Below are positions 54,528 through 64,000 of a stretch of 64,000 bases of DNA, piece by piece. The notes beneath the pieces were generated by a model. It was not told where the DNA came from and ran no database searches. It saw nothing but the letters and a program-made list of their open reading frames with translations. Source of the stretch: Halorussus aquaticus (GTDB lineage Archaea; Halobacteriota; Halobacteria; Halobacteriales; Haladaptataceae); assembly GCF_024218795.1 (NCBI RefSeq), contig NZ_CP100403.1:248001-312000 (forward strand), in the 5' to 3' direction. Both the position numbers and the translations under genes were made by a program. The number at the start of each line of letters is the position of its first letter. The stretch's first letter is position 1.

Positions 54528-55037
54528 TCACCTCGTCCGCTTGTCGGTCAAACTCAACCAATTCGTTTGCTTGGGTTCGGGCAGATGGACATGATGGAGT
54601 TCGTAGACAAGGGTGAGATACTCCTCGGAACTCAGGCTCTCATCATGCCGGATGATTGGTGTAGCGTCCAGCGTTTTCTCTTCGTCCAACTCAGCTAACA
54701 CCCGTTGTTTTTGCTCTTGGAGAGCCGTTTCGAAGTCTCCCTCACTCGTTGTCTCCAGCGGGACAGCCTCGATTTTTCCGTCACCGCACACGGTCACCTC
54801 AAGCCCCTCGTAGGTGAACGAAATGCGGCCACCTCCTTGCTGCGTGATGGTTGAGTCAGCGAACAGTTCTTCAAGCGCATCCACATCGATTGAGGAATAG
54901 AGTGGCGCCAGAAGGTCAGGTTCTTTGTCACGGACGGTCGCTACTAGGGCTACTACTGCCAGACTTACCGAATCGTGAGTTCTGTCGAACTCAGCCTGAA
55001 ACAGTTCTCGATCTGTATCGAATTCAACGGTCGACAT
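54528..55037 (-). CDS. HalOD1 output-domain protein with C-terminal extension
   Basis: The frame is open to 55106; the ATG at 55037 (MSTVEFDTDRELFQAEFDRT) is the likely start, 169 residues. HalOD1: SVSLAVVALVATVRDKEPDL, LAPLYSSIDVDALEELF, ISFTYEGLEVTVCGDGKIEA. A helical extension ends in SSEEYLTLVYELHHVHLPEP. It follows the HTH_10 gene at 55164-55820 by 126 bases on the same strand. Confidence 0.75.
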   Translation of the reverse strand: MSTVEFDTDRELFQAEFDRTHDSVSLAVVALVATVRDKEPDLLAPLYSSIDVDALEELFADSTITQQGGGRISFTYEGLEVTVCGDGKIEAVPLETTSEGDFETALQEQKQRVLAELDEEKTLDATPIIRHDESLSSEEYLTLVYELHHVHLPEPKQTNWLSLTDKRTR

Positions 55038-55163
55038 CGAGTCTACGAGTTCGAGACACCCCCGCGTATCTTGCGGTGAGTTCATCCACCCTAGTGTAGG
55101 CTCCACAACTCGTTGAGGAGGACTATTGCGTGCGCAACCTTCTTTTATATGGCCTTTAAGAGG

Positions 55164-55820
55164 TCACTCTTCCGGAGTAATGAGCGCGCTTGCCACGAGT
55201 CGTCGAAGGCCACGCTGCAACCGTGAGGAGACCGCCTGCCGGCTGATTCCCAGTTCGCCGGCCAAATCATCTTGGCTGGCGGTGCGCGGCGTGTCGAAAT
55301 ACCCTTTGGAATATCCCAAAACTAACGCCTCGCGTTGGCCCTCCGTGAGGTCGTACTCTCGATCCGACTTGAGTGACGCGAGCGCGTGAAGCTGGGTGAG
55401 TTCGATCGGGATGTCGTGTTTTTGGCAGTACGTTTGGAACTCGGAGAGTTCCCGTTGTTCGTTCGCGCGCACTTCAAACGTCCACTGTTTCTTATTCCCT
55501 ATCCCAGAAAGGAGCGCAACGTCGGTGTTGACGATCGCCGTGAGAACGCTTTCATGGTCGAGGTTCCAATCGACACGGACGAACATCTGTCCCTCTACTT
55601 CGTCGATTATCGATACTTGATCAACCCCGATGTCGTCGCTCAAGTCGGTGGTGAAGGTGGCGGTGTCATCGGCGTAAATCCAGAAGTAAGGGATGATGGC
55701 GTTACTCGTGGGGACGATTCGGTCGAGTTCGATGGTGGCGTCAGTTAATTGTGCAAAGACGGCGCTCAACGGGAAATCGGCCTCATCGATGGTGAAGGAG
55801 GCTTCGATGGCCATAGACAC
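55164..55820 (-). CDS. Bat-like HTH_10 transcriptional regulator, copy 3
   Basis: The protein has 218 residues: FTIDEADFPLSAVFAQLTDA, IVPTSNAIIPYFWIYADDTA, and HTH_10 DLTEGQREALVLGYSKGYFD, SQDDLAGELGISRQAVSSRL. It is first in the minus-strand series HTH_10, HalOD1, HTH_10, HalOD1 remnant, which points to a tandem duplication. It is a probable DNA-binding regulator. Confidence 0.8.
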   Translation of the reverse strand: MSMAIEASFTIDEADFPLSAVFAQLTDATIELDRIVPTSNAIIPYFWIYADDTATFTTDLSDDIGVDQVSIIDEVEGQMFVRVDWNLDHESVLTAIVNTDVALLSGIGNKKQWTFEVRANEQRELSEFQTYCQKHDIPIELTQLHALASLKSDREYDLTEGQREALVLGYSKGYFDTPRTASQDDLAGELGISRQAVSSRLQRGLRRLVASALITPEE

Positions 55821-56167
55821 GGGTTAGTCGTCCGGGCTTTTGAGTCAGTCGCTACTGCACTACTCTGCGCGGAGCAGGGAGATGGTCACGCTAACAGAAA
55901 CCTCCTCGTTGTCGAATAACAAGCGGAGTTCGTTCAATTTACGCTATGTGTTGCTCACGGTGTGGTGCGATTGACAGCTGCTTATGTGATAAGCTGGGTG
56001 AACACACTCCCACGTTTAAGGCCCTGGCATCATAAGGGTGAATGAGGCGAGAAACCGTCCATTGTGCCCACTACTGTTTGTGGTAGTGACCTCCAGTAGT
56101 GGCGTGGCGTTCGCGTGGCAGGCTGTACGATGGCGTAGCACTGCGATCCAACTCGCTCTGCCCAAGT
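55821..56167. other. Gap between divergent regulators
   Basis: No gene was seen. It should hold the promoters of the divergent HTH_10 (copy 3) and zinc-ribbon genes. No clear repeat or hairpin was found. Confidence 0.3.
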
Positions 56168-56512
56168 ATGACTGATCGACACCCTGACCACGGCCAATCC
56201 GTGGACGAGACGACCAGTACCGATGACTCCACTGTGATTGGGTTCGACTGCCCGTTCTGTGAGGAGGAACTTCAGACCCCGACTATCGAGGCGATCCGTG
56301 ACCGTGGCAGAACGCATTTAGAAATCCATCGAACCGACCTGTTGGCGGAGTTCGCTAACCGGGAGCGGGGGAAAGCCTGTCAGAATGACTGTGGCTACGT
56401 CTTCCCCGTCGGTGTTGACGAAGTGGCGGGGTTCGAATGCCCGGAGTGCGGCTACGATAATTTCGAGAAGTTTGCTCACCGTTACCTCTACTGGCAAATC
56501 GAGCAGTCGTGA
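56168..56512 (+). CDS. Zinc-ribbon protein, related to 46375-46662
   Basis: The frame is open from 56099; the ATG at 56168 (MTDRHPDHGQSVDETTSTDD) gives 114 residues. Zinc motifs: CPFCEEELQT, CQNDCGYVFPVGVDEVAGFE, CPECGYDNFEKF. It is a paralogue of the zinc ribbon in the other HTH_10/HalOD1 locus, so the three families travel together. Here it is divergent to HTH_10 copy 3. Confidence 0.7.
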   Translation: MTDRHPDHGQSVDETTSTDDSTVIGFDCPFCEEELQTPTIEAIRDRGRTHLEIHRTDLLAEFANRERGKACQNDCGYVFPVGVDEVAGFECPECGYDNFEKFAHRYLYWQIEQS

Positions 56513-56638
56513 CAACGGCTCCACCGCTCCGGCGACGGGCAATGCACACTCTCTATTGAGCGACGGTTACACGGACAGTTCTGAATACAGAAACCCACTA
56601 CCAACTACTGGTAACGCTCCGTCTCGCGGAGAACGTTG

Positions 56639-56667
56639 TTTTTTGAGCCTCTAACAGGCGGAGGCTC
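56639..56667 (+). promoter_or_regulatory. T-run plus hairpin leader element F
   Basis: Six Ts (56639-56644), then GAGCCTC (56645-56651) and GAGGCTC (56661-56667) as outer arms, with inner GCCT/AGGC. The ATG at 56675 is 7 bases on. Stem bases differ from elements B-D and G while pairing is kept. Confidence 0.65.
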
Positions 56668-56674
56668 GAAGAAC

Positions 56675-56974
56675 ATGAGCAACCGACCAGAAATCGACAT
56701 CCAGCAACAGACTGCGTTTGGAGACGACGGCCGACTTGAAGTCGTCGAAGAAAACGTCGAGACATCCCTCGAAGATTTCGGCGCTGAGGTCGACCACCGT
56801 GAGCGTGATTCCAAACTGGACCGGCCGGAGGCAGACCAGTTCGGCGTTGACGACCGGCCCGAAGTAGCGCGCTCGGCCGAGAGTGACCAAGCGACCCTAT
56901 TCGCCGATACTGCCGACGACCAACGGACGCTTACAGGCGAGGAGGCGGCCACTCGGTGTCTCTTCGAGGATTAA
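56675..56974 (+). CDS. Small acidic hypothetical protein
   Basis: From the ATG at 56675 (MSNRPEIDIQQQTAFGDDGR) it has 99 residues, strongly acidic, with no motif. Leader element F directly precedes it and palindrome copy 2 overlaps its stop. This genomic pattern is shared with the genes around 35.3 kb. Function is unknown. Confidence 0.65.
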   Translation: MSNRPEIDIQQQTAFGDDGRLEVVEENVETSLEDFGAEVDHRERDSKLDRPEADQFGVDDRPEVARSAESDQATLFADTADDQRTLTGEEAATRCLFED

Positions 56975-57011
56975 CCAACAATAGGGAAAGAGCTACGGAC
57001 ATTGTTGGTTA
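56970..57011. repeat. Dispersed palindrome, copy 2
   Basis: TTAACCAACA (56970-56979) and TGTTGGTTAA (57002-57011), 22-base spacer. It lies between the 56675 gene and leader element G, 20 bases before the T-run. Confidence 0.65.
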
Positions 57012-57030
57012 ACGTTGGCGTCTGCGACTG

Positions 57031-57057
57031 GTTTTTCTGCCCCCGAGGGGTGCGGGG
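57031..57057 (+). promoter_or_regulatory. T-run plus hairpin leader element G
   Basis: TTTTT (57031-57035), GCCCCC (57038-57043), GA, GGGG, TGC, GGGGC (57053-57057). The gene start at 57090 follows by 33 bases. It is nearly identical to element D. Confidence 0.65.
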
Positions 57058-57089
57058 CGACCACTCCCGCGTCTTCGAGGTAATTCGAG

Positions 57090-58090
57090 ATGGCGCTCTC
57101 AGCACGTCCGGCTAGTCGCATCGCAACCGAAATTACAACTGCCCTGCAGGCCGACCACGTAGCGTTCCTTCACCGCGTTCCCTTCACGCTTGATGCATTC
57201 CAACTCGGTTTTCTCACTGGCTTTCGCGAAGACTGTACCTACCAACAGCACCAGTACATAGACTTGGAACTACCAGTCGGGATGCTCGACAATGACTTCC
57301 GTAATCCAGACCTCGATCGATACGTCGAGCGCTTTTTCGAGTACGAACCGCAGGTCGGTGTGATCGGTGATGCCTACGACGTCGACGAGGTCAAGGAATA
57401 CGTTACTGCCGCACGCGAAATCCAGGGAAGTTACCCGGATGCAGATCTCGTGATCGTCCCGAAGTGCCGTGCCGCGATTCGCGCGGTCCCCGATGATCTC
57501 GTCGTCGGGTACTCCCGCGGCTATGCCGATCGACTCGCCCACGAATTCTCTGACCCCGTGGATTGGCGAGGCCGTCGCGTCCATATTCTCGGTGGGAGTC
57601 CGCCCAAGCAACTCGGCGTAATCGACCAGCTTACTCGCCCGACGCTAACGGGCGATCCACCGGCCGATATCGTCGGCCTCGACTGGAACGGTGTCCATCG
57701 CGGGGCACAGTTCGGCGAGTTCTGGACGCCCGAGGGATGGGACGACAGCGGTCGCAACGCCGATCATATAACGGTTCGCAAGATGGTGCGCCACGGCCTC
57801 GCCCGGATTCGTGAGTTCTGGCAGGCAAAGGGCGTCTGGCCCGAGTCGACACCCCAGGAAGACGGTCGTGAACTCACATATCAGGGTCCGTCACCGGGCG
57901 ATATCGAGAGCGCGGCGTGTACCGAGTGTGGCGCAAACGTGTGGACGACCGAGCGCGGTCCCTACGTCGCTGAGTATGACACTGGGACATCCGTGGCTAC
58001 TGCAGCTACGACTGCTACTTCACCCACCGGCACCGGAATCACCTCGAAGAACTTGCTGGCGAGCAGAGCGTCTACCTCCCACCGGCCTGA
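57090..58090 (+). CDS. DUF6610-like haloarchaeal plasmid protein, frameshifted near its end
   Basis: The body (IATEITTALQADHVAFLHRV, GYSRGYADRLAHEFSDPVDW, RRVHILGGSPPKQLGVIDQL) resembles a nuclease- or glycosylase-like family often found in haloarchaeal plasmids. Near residue 280 is CTECGANVW. The open frame then runs into nonsense. With one more G in GGG 57984-57986 it reads TGDIRGYCSYDCYFTHRHRN and stops at 58090, which supplies the missing cysteines of the zinc finger. This strongly supports a sequence error and a true length of about 334. Confidence 0.75.
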
Positions 58091-58101
58091 CGCCACGAGT
58101 G

Positions 58102-58128
58102 TTTTTTGCGCCCCGAGGGATGCGGCGC
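58102..58128 (+). promoter_or_regulatory. T-run plus hairpin leader element H
   Basis: Six Ts (58102-58107), GCGCC (58108-58112), CCGAGGG, ATGC, GGCGC (58124-58128). Inner CCC/GGG pairing is also possible. It lies 44 bases before the ArdC-like gene. Confidence 0.6.
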
Positions 58129-58172
58129 GTCCTACTCCGACGCAGTCGCCGTGAATTCGATTTACCGAAATC

Positions 58173-59099
58173 ATGACCACGACCAGTAACTCGTCGGTCT
58201 CGTTCGAGGAGACCGACGCCCGACGCGACGAAATGCACAGTACCATCGAAGCGTGGATCGACGACCTCGCCGACCACGTCGACGATGCGCAGACCAGCGA
58301 GGAGTTCCAAGACTGGCTGGACGTCCAGAGTCGCTTCCACGACTATTCCCATCGGAACACGCTCCTGATCAACCTTCAGTATCCCGCGGCGACGAAGGTC
58401 GCAGGCTACAACACCTGGCGGAATGAGTTCGACCGGCATGTTCAGGAAGGCGAACAGGCCATCTGGATCTGGGCACCGATCATCACAAAGCGGTGTCCCA
58501 AGTGCGAGAATTCGCCGAGCTACCACGAGCAAATCGGTTGTGAGTACGACGAGACATCGCCGAATGAGTGGTCAAAAGGGCTTGTCGGCTTCAAGCCAAC
58601 GGCGGTCTTCGATGTGTCCCAGACCGAAGGTGAGCCGCTTCCCGAGCGAAAAACCGAGGCGACTGGCAACGCTGACGACCTCGTGCCTGCACTCAAGAAT
58701 GCAGCCGCTGATATCGGCGTGACAGTTCGTATCGTCAATGCTGACGAGTGGGAGCATGGCGACGCAACGGGCGTCTGCAAATACCGGAATCAACGTGATC
58801 TCCAACCAGTCGTCGAGGCGAAAGCCCGCTCGAATCACGCCGATCTCGCTGTCACGCTGATTCACGAATACGCCCACGCACTCCTTCACGCAGACATCAC
58901 CGATGAGACCGAGCGGGCGAAACGCGAGGTCGAAGCAGAAGCCGTCGCATACATCGTTGGCCGGTACTGCGGGCGAACGCATAGTGGATCGGCGTTCTAC
59001 CTCGCTGCGTGGCAGAGTGATGACTCAGCGGTGATCCAAGAGCGCCTCGGCCGAATCAGTACAACCGCTCAGAAGATTATTGAGGTCATCAAAGACTGA
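58173..59099 (+). CDS. ardC: ArdC-like antirestriction protein (ssDNA-binding plus zincin domain)
   Basis: The protein has 308 residues. The N-terminal 130 residues match the ArdC single-stranded-DNA-binding domain (SRFHDYSHRNTLLINLQYPA, VAGYNTWRNEFDRHVQEGEQ, IWIWAPII). Near 105-125 is a zinc pair, CPKCENS. The C-terminal part is a zinc peptidase-like domain with VTLIHEYAHALLHADI (HExxH) and the downstream glutamate in EVEAEAVAYIVGRYCG. ArdC proteins help incoming conjugative plasmids evade restriction. Leader element H precedes the gene, so it may be an early-transfer gene. Confidence 0.85.
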   Translation: MTTTSNSSVSFEETDARRDEMHSTIEAWIDDLADHVDDAQTSEEFQDWLDVQSRFHDYSHRNTLLINLQYPAATKVAGYNTWRNEFDRHVQEGEQAIWIWAPIITKRCPKCENSPSYHEQIGCEYDETSPNEWSKGLVGFKPTAVFDVSQTEGEPLPERKTEATGNADDLVPALKNAAADIGVTVRIVNADEWEHGDATGVCKYRNQRDLQPVVEAKARSNHADLAVTLIHEYAHALLHADITDETERAKREVEAEAVAYIVGRYCGRTHSGSAFYLAAWQSDDSAVIQERLGRISTTAQKIIEVIKD

Positions 59100-59116
59100 A
59101 TTTTGCCCACTTTATG

Positions 59117-59157
59117 TTAACCAACATCGAGACGGAGACTCGCTATTTGTTGGTTAA
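59117..59157. repeat. Dispersed palindrome, copy 3
   Basis: TTAACCAACA (59117-59126) and TGTTGGTTAA (59148-59157), 21-base spacer. A T-run (59159-59163) and a weak CACCTGCGAAGGGCGG follow at once, a degenerate leader element without a gene behind it. Confidence 0.65.
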
Positions 59158-59788
59158 GTTTTTCAGCACCTGCGAAGGGCGGAAGCATATCTAGATCGTC
59201 ACCGAACTCCAGCCGACCAATATCTCACAGCAGTACAGCGCAAAATTTCACCCTGTAGGGATGAAAAGCGAGTACGCTCCATGTAGTAACCCACCGTCGA
59301 TAGCAAAACCGACTCCCCACTATCGAGCAGAGAGAACTCTTGTTCTACTCCGGTGGCCGGACTGTCTCACCATCTTGGAGAACCCGATCGAACTCTGCAA
59401 GATACGCAACCCGTTCTCGAACGTCAGCAACATCTAGTTCCAGATCAGCGGCTAGTTCCTCGGCGGTCATCGCCTCATCGAGTGCCTGAAGCACTTCGAG
59501 CCCGCGGTAGTACCGAGTCGTCAGCTCTTGAACGCGGTCCTCAATCGGCGTAGTCACTCCATATCGCTCCTCCAAGTCGACCAAGGCTTCGTTCGCGAAG
59601 GTAGCGAACTTGTCATCGCCGAGCTGGTCGATTTGTGCTTCAAGTGCCATCCGGACGACGTCGTAGTCCAAGCCAGCTTGCACGAGCATATTCATGTCCT
59701 CGATGTCGTCGTCGCGGCCCGCGATCAGTTTGAACAGGAAGATATCCTCGTTGCTGACCAAGCGAACAGTCAATCGGTTCGTCGTCAT

Positions 59789-61170
<1,382 letters not shown>

Positions 61171-61535
61171 TCCTGTGAGGAACGGCTCGCTACGCTCGCG
61201 CATCTCCTCAGTCAACACGAGCTTGTTCGCCACCTGCTGGTTGAAGATATCGAGGCGGCATCCATCGTCGTTCTCGACGCAACTCGTCGCACCTAATTCC
61301 CGATAGTCAGCATCGAGTGACTGGACCTCCGAATATCCGAGGTCCATCAGGACGGCCCACTACTGGCCGTACGCGTCACTATCAGTGACTACGAGGTCGA
61401 TATCCTTCGTCGCCCCTTTGAGATCGCGGAGCGACATCGCTCAGCCACCAATCAAGTAGACTGTTAGCGAATTCGACAGCCCGTCCGCGATTCGCTGGAA
61501 TTCGTTCTCAATATAGTCGCGTCCGAATGTTGGTC

Positions 61536-62461
61536 TCATTGTGGTAGTGGCACCTCGTAGTCAGCCGCCAACTCCTGGAACTCGGACCACTCGGGGAGAT
61601 GGTCGTTCTCGACGTCGCCGTGTGTCTCGAGGTACCGGAGCAAGGCGTCGATTTCGTTCTCCAACCCGTACTTCGCCGCTTTATCTCGAAGCTCACCCTC
61701 GTCGACGTCTATGTGACTGAGCAAGAGCAAACAGTACGAGCGGTGGCGCGTGTCGTCGTCGATCAGCAGTGTATGACAGCAGAGTTCCGCTGGCGAAACC
61801 GCTTCTAGTCCTCAGAGTAGAGGTAGTAGCGGTGGCCGGTCAACAGGAACTGGAGGTCGAAGGCCGCGAACCGAGCGAGGCCGGTTTCGTGGAACCCCTC
61901 CGCATCGATTTCCGTCTCCGTTTGCGCGAGAAATTCATCGTAGTCTTCCCAGAGGAGTGTCCCGTTCAGAGCAACTGATTTGAGGCGCTGCCGGTGGAGA
62001 TGGTGGGCGAGTTCACGTGCGAAGTCGTGAAGTTGGTCGAAGTCCCCGTTGAAGTGGTAGCACCCGTCGTCCGTGCCGACGAGTCCACGGTCCCGTAACC
62101 GTTTGAGAACCCGATTGACGGTGTTGCGGTAGTTCCCACTTTGCTCGGCAATCTCGGCGACGGTTCGTGGCTGGTCAAGATAGTAAAGCACTTCGAGAGT
62201 TTTGCGCGTCAACAATTCAGGAAACTCAATGTGGGAGTGCTGGCGCACGAGATCTTGGTAGAGTTCGACCGCCCGAGCATCCGAAGGGATGATTCGTTTT
62301 TCGCGGCCGTTGCGCTTTGTATAGACTAAGCCTTTCTCGGCGAGGTCCGCGACGGCGCGAGAGAGATAACTCTTGCTGTGGGCTAGATCCGTCGCAAGAT
62401 CGGAGATCGTGTCGCCGCGTTCGACGGTGGCGAGGACCTCCAGTTCGATGCTCTGCAACAT
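61536..62461 (-). CDS. AbiEi-like winged-helix antitoxin/regulator, frameshifted
   Basis: It starts at ATG 62461 (MLQSIELEVLATVERGDTIS), not at the open-frame end 62545. Two winged-helix units: ATDLAHSKSYLSRAVADLAE with GLVYTKRNGREKRII, and PRTVAEIAEQSGNYRNTVNR with LRDRGLVGTDDG. The open frame stops at 61805 after YYLYSED. One more G (plus-strand C near 61809) gives GLEAVSPAELCCHTLLIDDD and a further 85 residues to 61536, about 308 in all. Its stop overlaps the toxin start (ATGA). In AbiE systems this protein represses the operon and neutralises the nucleotidyltransferase. Confidence 0.7.
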
Positions 62462-62544
62462 GGTGTAACATAATACGAAACTAGTATATAAAATGGTTTC
62501 GAGTAATGTTACAGTTTCCAGGAGTTGGCTGCCCCGAAACAGCA

Positions 62545-62586
62545 TTAACCAACAAAACTACGGTAGTAGCGGCCTATGTTGGTTAA
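62545..62586. repeat. Dispersed palindrome, copy 4
   Basis: TTAACCAACA (62545-62554) and TGTTGGTTAA (62577-62586), 22-base spacer. It lies between the divergent AbiEi-like and 62603 genes, 16 bases before the latter's ATG, a typical operator position. Confidence 0.7.
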
Positions 62587-62602
62587 CACAGAGTGAGCCA
62601 CC

Positions 62603-62925
62603 ATGTCCTACGAGCCACCGACACCCCCAGCTGAACTCCCCACCGACATCGTCGACACGCTCAACGACTACTCGCCCGAGCCCTTCGTCACGTCGCCAGC
62701 TACACAGAGGAACTCGCTGAACACCGTGAGCGTGAAGAGCGTCTTGCCGAGAAAGAGGAAGAGGATGAAATCGACGAACGGCCGGACGATCTCCCGGAGG
62801 ACGTTCCCTTGAAGGCGACGATTACGATCAAGGAGATTAACGGCAATCGCTACTACTACTGGCAATGGCGGGACGGAGACAAAATCCGCTCGCAGTACAA
62901 AGGTCCAGTCGATTCGTCAGGGTGA
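62603..62925 (+). CDS. Small haloarchaeal protein (DUF6788-like), frameshifted
   Basis: It starts MSYEPPTPPAELPTDIVDTL. The frame breaks at GAG 62678-62680. With one more G it reads LRHVASYTEELAEHREREER, a charged middle, then PLKATITIKEINGNRYYYWQ and WRDGDKIRSQYKGPVDSSG to the TGA at 62923-62925, about 107 residues. It is often found near other plasmid or toxin-antitoxin genes; function is unknown. Confidence 0.7.
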
Positions 62926-62957
62926 GTCATTCTATAGACTCACTACGAGTGACTCAC
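62922..62957. terminator. Nested inverted repeats between convergent genes
   Basis: GTGAGTC (62922-62928) pairs with GACTCAC (62937-62943), and GTGACTCAC (62949-62957) repeats the motif. It lies at the stop of the 62603 gene and 75 bases from the Orc1/Cdc6 stop on the other strand, a plausible two-way terminator. Confidence 0.45.
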
Positions 62958-63031
62958 TGTGTCGCTTAGCGAGTTCTACGATTTTCTCCTTCATTTCTAC
63001 AGGAGACCTCCTAGACACCGCTTTTCCTCTG

Positions 63032-64000
63032 CTATTTCCCGTTGTAGTAGCTTGAGAGCGATTCATGCACCCCAATCGAATCGAGAGTCTCTTCCAAGGC
63101 TGTGACGACCAACCCGAGGTCCTGCTGAAGATCATACTCGCGGTACTTCCCGCCAGCTAGTCCTTCGTTTTTCTCGGTCAAGGAGAGAATCCCAAGCATA
63201 CCGAGTTCGTCAAGGTGGTCACGAAGCCAACGACCCGTATGCTCGTCGCGGCCAGCGAGCGAACAGACGTGCTGATATCTGGGGTAGATTTCGCGCGACC
63301 GGACTGGTGTTTTGCCTTCTGCGGAAAGAGTTGCAAGCGCGTAGAGGATATATCGCTCGTGGTCGTTCAAGTCCGAGATGCCTTCTTCGATTTCTTTTTT
63401 CTCGACACGCTCAAGAGCCTCTTCGACGTGTTCTTCTTGAACGACGCCCTCGTTGTTCCCACGTGCGATATCTCCTGCAGTCAATAGCAAGTCAAGCGCG
63501 TGTCGAGCGTCCCCCGAGGCTTGTGCCCCAAGTGCAGCACACTTTGGAATCACATCGTCGGTAAGAGCGTCGTCTTTGAACGCGACATTCGCACGCTGTT
63601 TGAGGACTTCACGAAGTTCGTTTGCGTCGTAGTGTGGGAAAGAAATTGTGCGTTCACAAAGCGACGAGCGGACCTTCGGAGAGAGACGGTCTCGAAAGGT
63701 AAGGTCATTGCTGATTCCGATGACGCCGACGCGGGCGTTCTGGAGGTTTTCGTTTTCTCGGGCACGAGCTGGTAGAGGATGCTGTCCTCCCCTTGGTTGA
63801 TGTGGTCGACTTCGTCAAGGACGATGAGGATTATGCCGCCACGGCTGTCAAGGTCTTGCCAGAGTTTAGCGTAGACTTCACTTTTGCTGTACCCGGATTC
63901 GGGAATATGGTCTTGAGGTGGGCGGAGAGCGTTCACGAGAGCAACGCCAACTCGGTAGCTGGTCTCGAAGCCGTCGCAATTGATGTATGCGGTGGAGAGT
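63032..64000 (-). CDS. Orc1/Cdc6-type replication initiator, partial at right edge, one frameshift
   Basis: The gene enters from beyond 64000, so Walker A is not visible. In order: GFETSYRVGVALVNALRPPQ, Walker B GGIILIVLDEVDHINQGEDS, then a frame change near 63766 (one plus-strand G missing). Next come the sensor-1 strand RVGVIGISNDLTFRDRLSPK and ASGDARHALDLLLTAGDIAR (sensor 2), and the C-terminal winged helix SREIYPRYQHVCSLAGRDEH, which binds origin repeats. Orc1/Cdc6 starts archaeal replication, so an origin probably lies to the right of the window. Confidence 0.85.

Overview
The window reads as accessory DNA from a haloarchaeon (class Halobacteria), most likely part of a large plasmid or an integrated element. 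The encoded proteins are very acidic. The gene families are typical of haloarchaea: TFB, HalOD1 output domains, HTH_10 (Bat-like) regulators, small winged-helix proteins and TnpB-only IS elements. An Orc1/Cdc6 gene, a PrimPol-like protein, an RPA-like OB-fold protein and the C-terminal half of a conjugative coupling ATPase point to an extrachromosomal replicon. No rRNA, tRNA or CRISPR array was seen.

Layout. (1) 0.6-10 kb is a defence island: an HNH nuclease with an EVE-like front domain, a RecB/Cas4-like PD-(D/E)XK protein, a winged-helix/HNH protein, a second PD-(D/E)XK protein, a nucleoside-phosphorylase-like effector and a remnant restriction gene. (2) 10-16.5 kb holds an IS5-like transposase remnant, a truncated coupling ATPase and a PrimPol-like replication protein behind iteron-like repeats. 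(3) 16.5-19.8 kb has an unknown protein, a Tat lipoprotein and a winged-helix/PIN pair. (4) 20.0-30.8 kb is the highlight. It holds a phospholipase-D/SNF2 helicase and an Eco57I/PglX-like adenine methyltransferase. The methyltransferase promoter and N-terminal half lie on a segment of about 1.5 kb bounded by 56-bp inverted repeats (54/56 identical). A different C-terminal half lies outward on each side, and a tyrosine recombinase sits next door. This looks like a DNA-inversion switch of methyltransferase specificity. (5) 31-34 kb: a GC-rich, hairpin-rich leader, an RPA-like protein and TFB. (6) 34-46 kb and 56-59 kb: batteries of small haloarchaeal plasmid proteins (VapBC, MntA/HepT, Mrr-like nuclease, SWIM finger, ArdC-like antirestriction, and others). 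Many are preceded by the same T-run plus hairpin element, and some also by a dispersed TTAACCAACA/TGTTGGTTAA palindrome. (7) 46-56 kb: repeated HTH_10 / HalOD1 / zinc-ribbon regulator modules and several winged-helix proteins. (8) 59-64 kb: an AbiE-like toxin-antitoxin pair whose toxin gene is split by a TnpB element, then Orc1/Cdc6 running off the right end.

Quality caveat. About a dozen otherwise intact genes are each broken by the loss of one base, nearly always one G from the given strand. This looks more like a sequence or consensus artefact than real gene decay. Those genes are annotated with the frame restored and the site named. The methyltransferase frameshift near 27,062 and the transposase frameshift near 10,408 do not fit this pattern and may be real.
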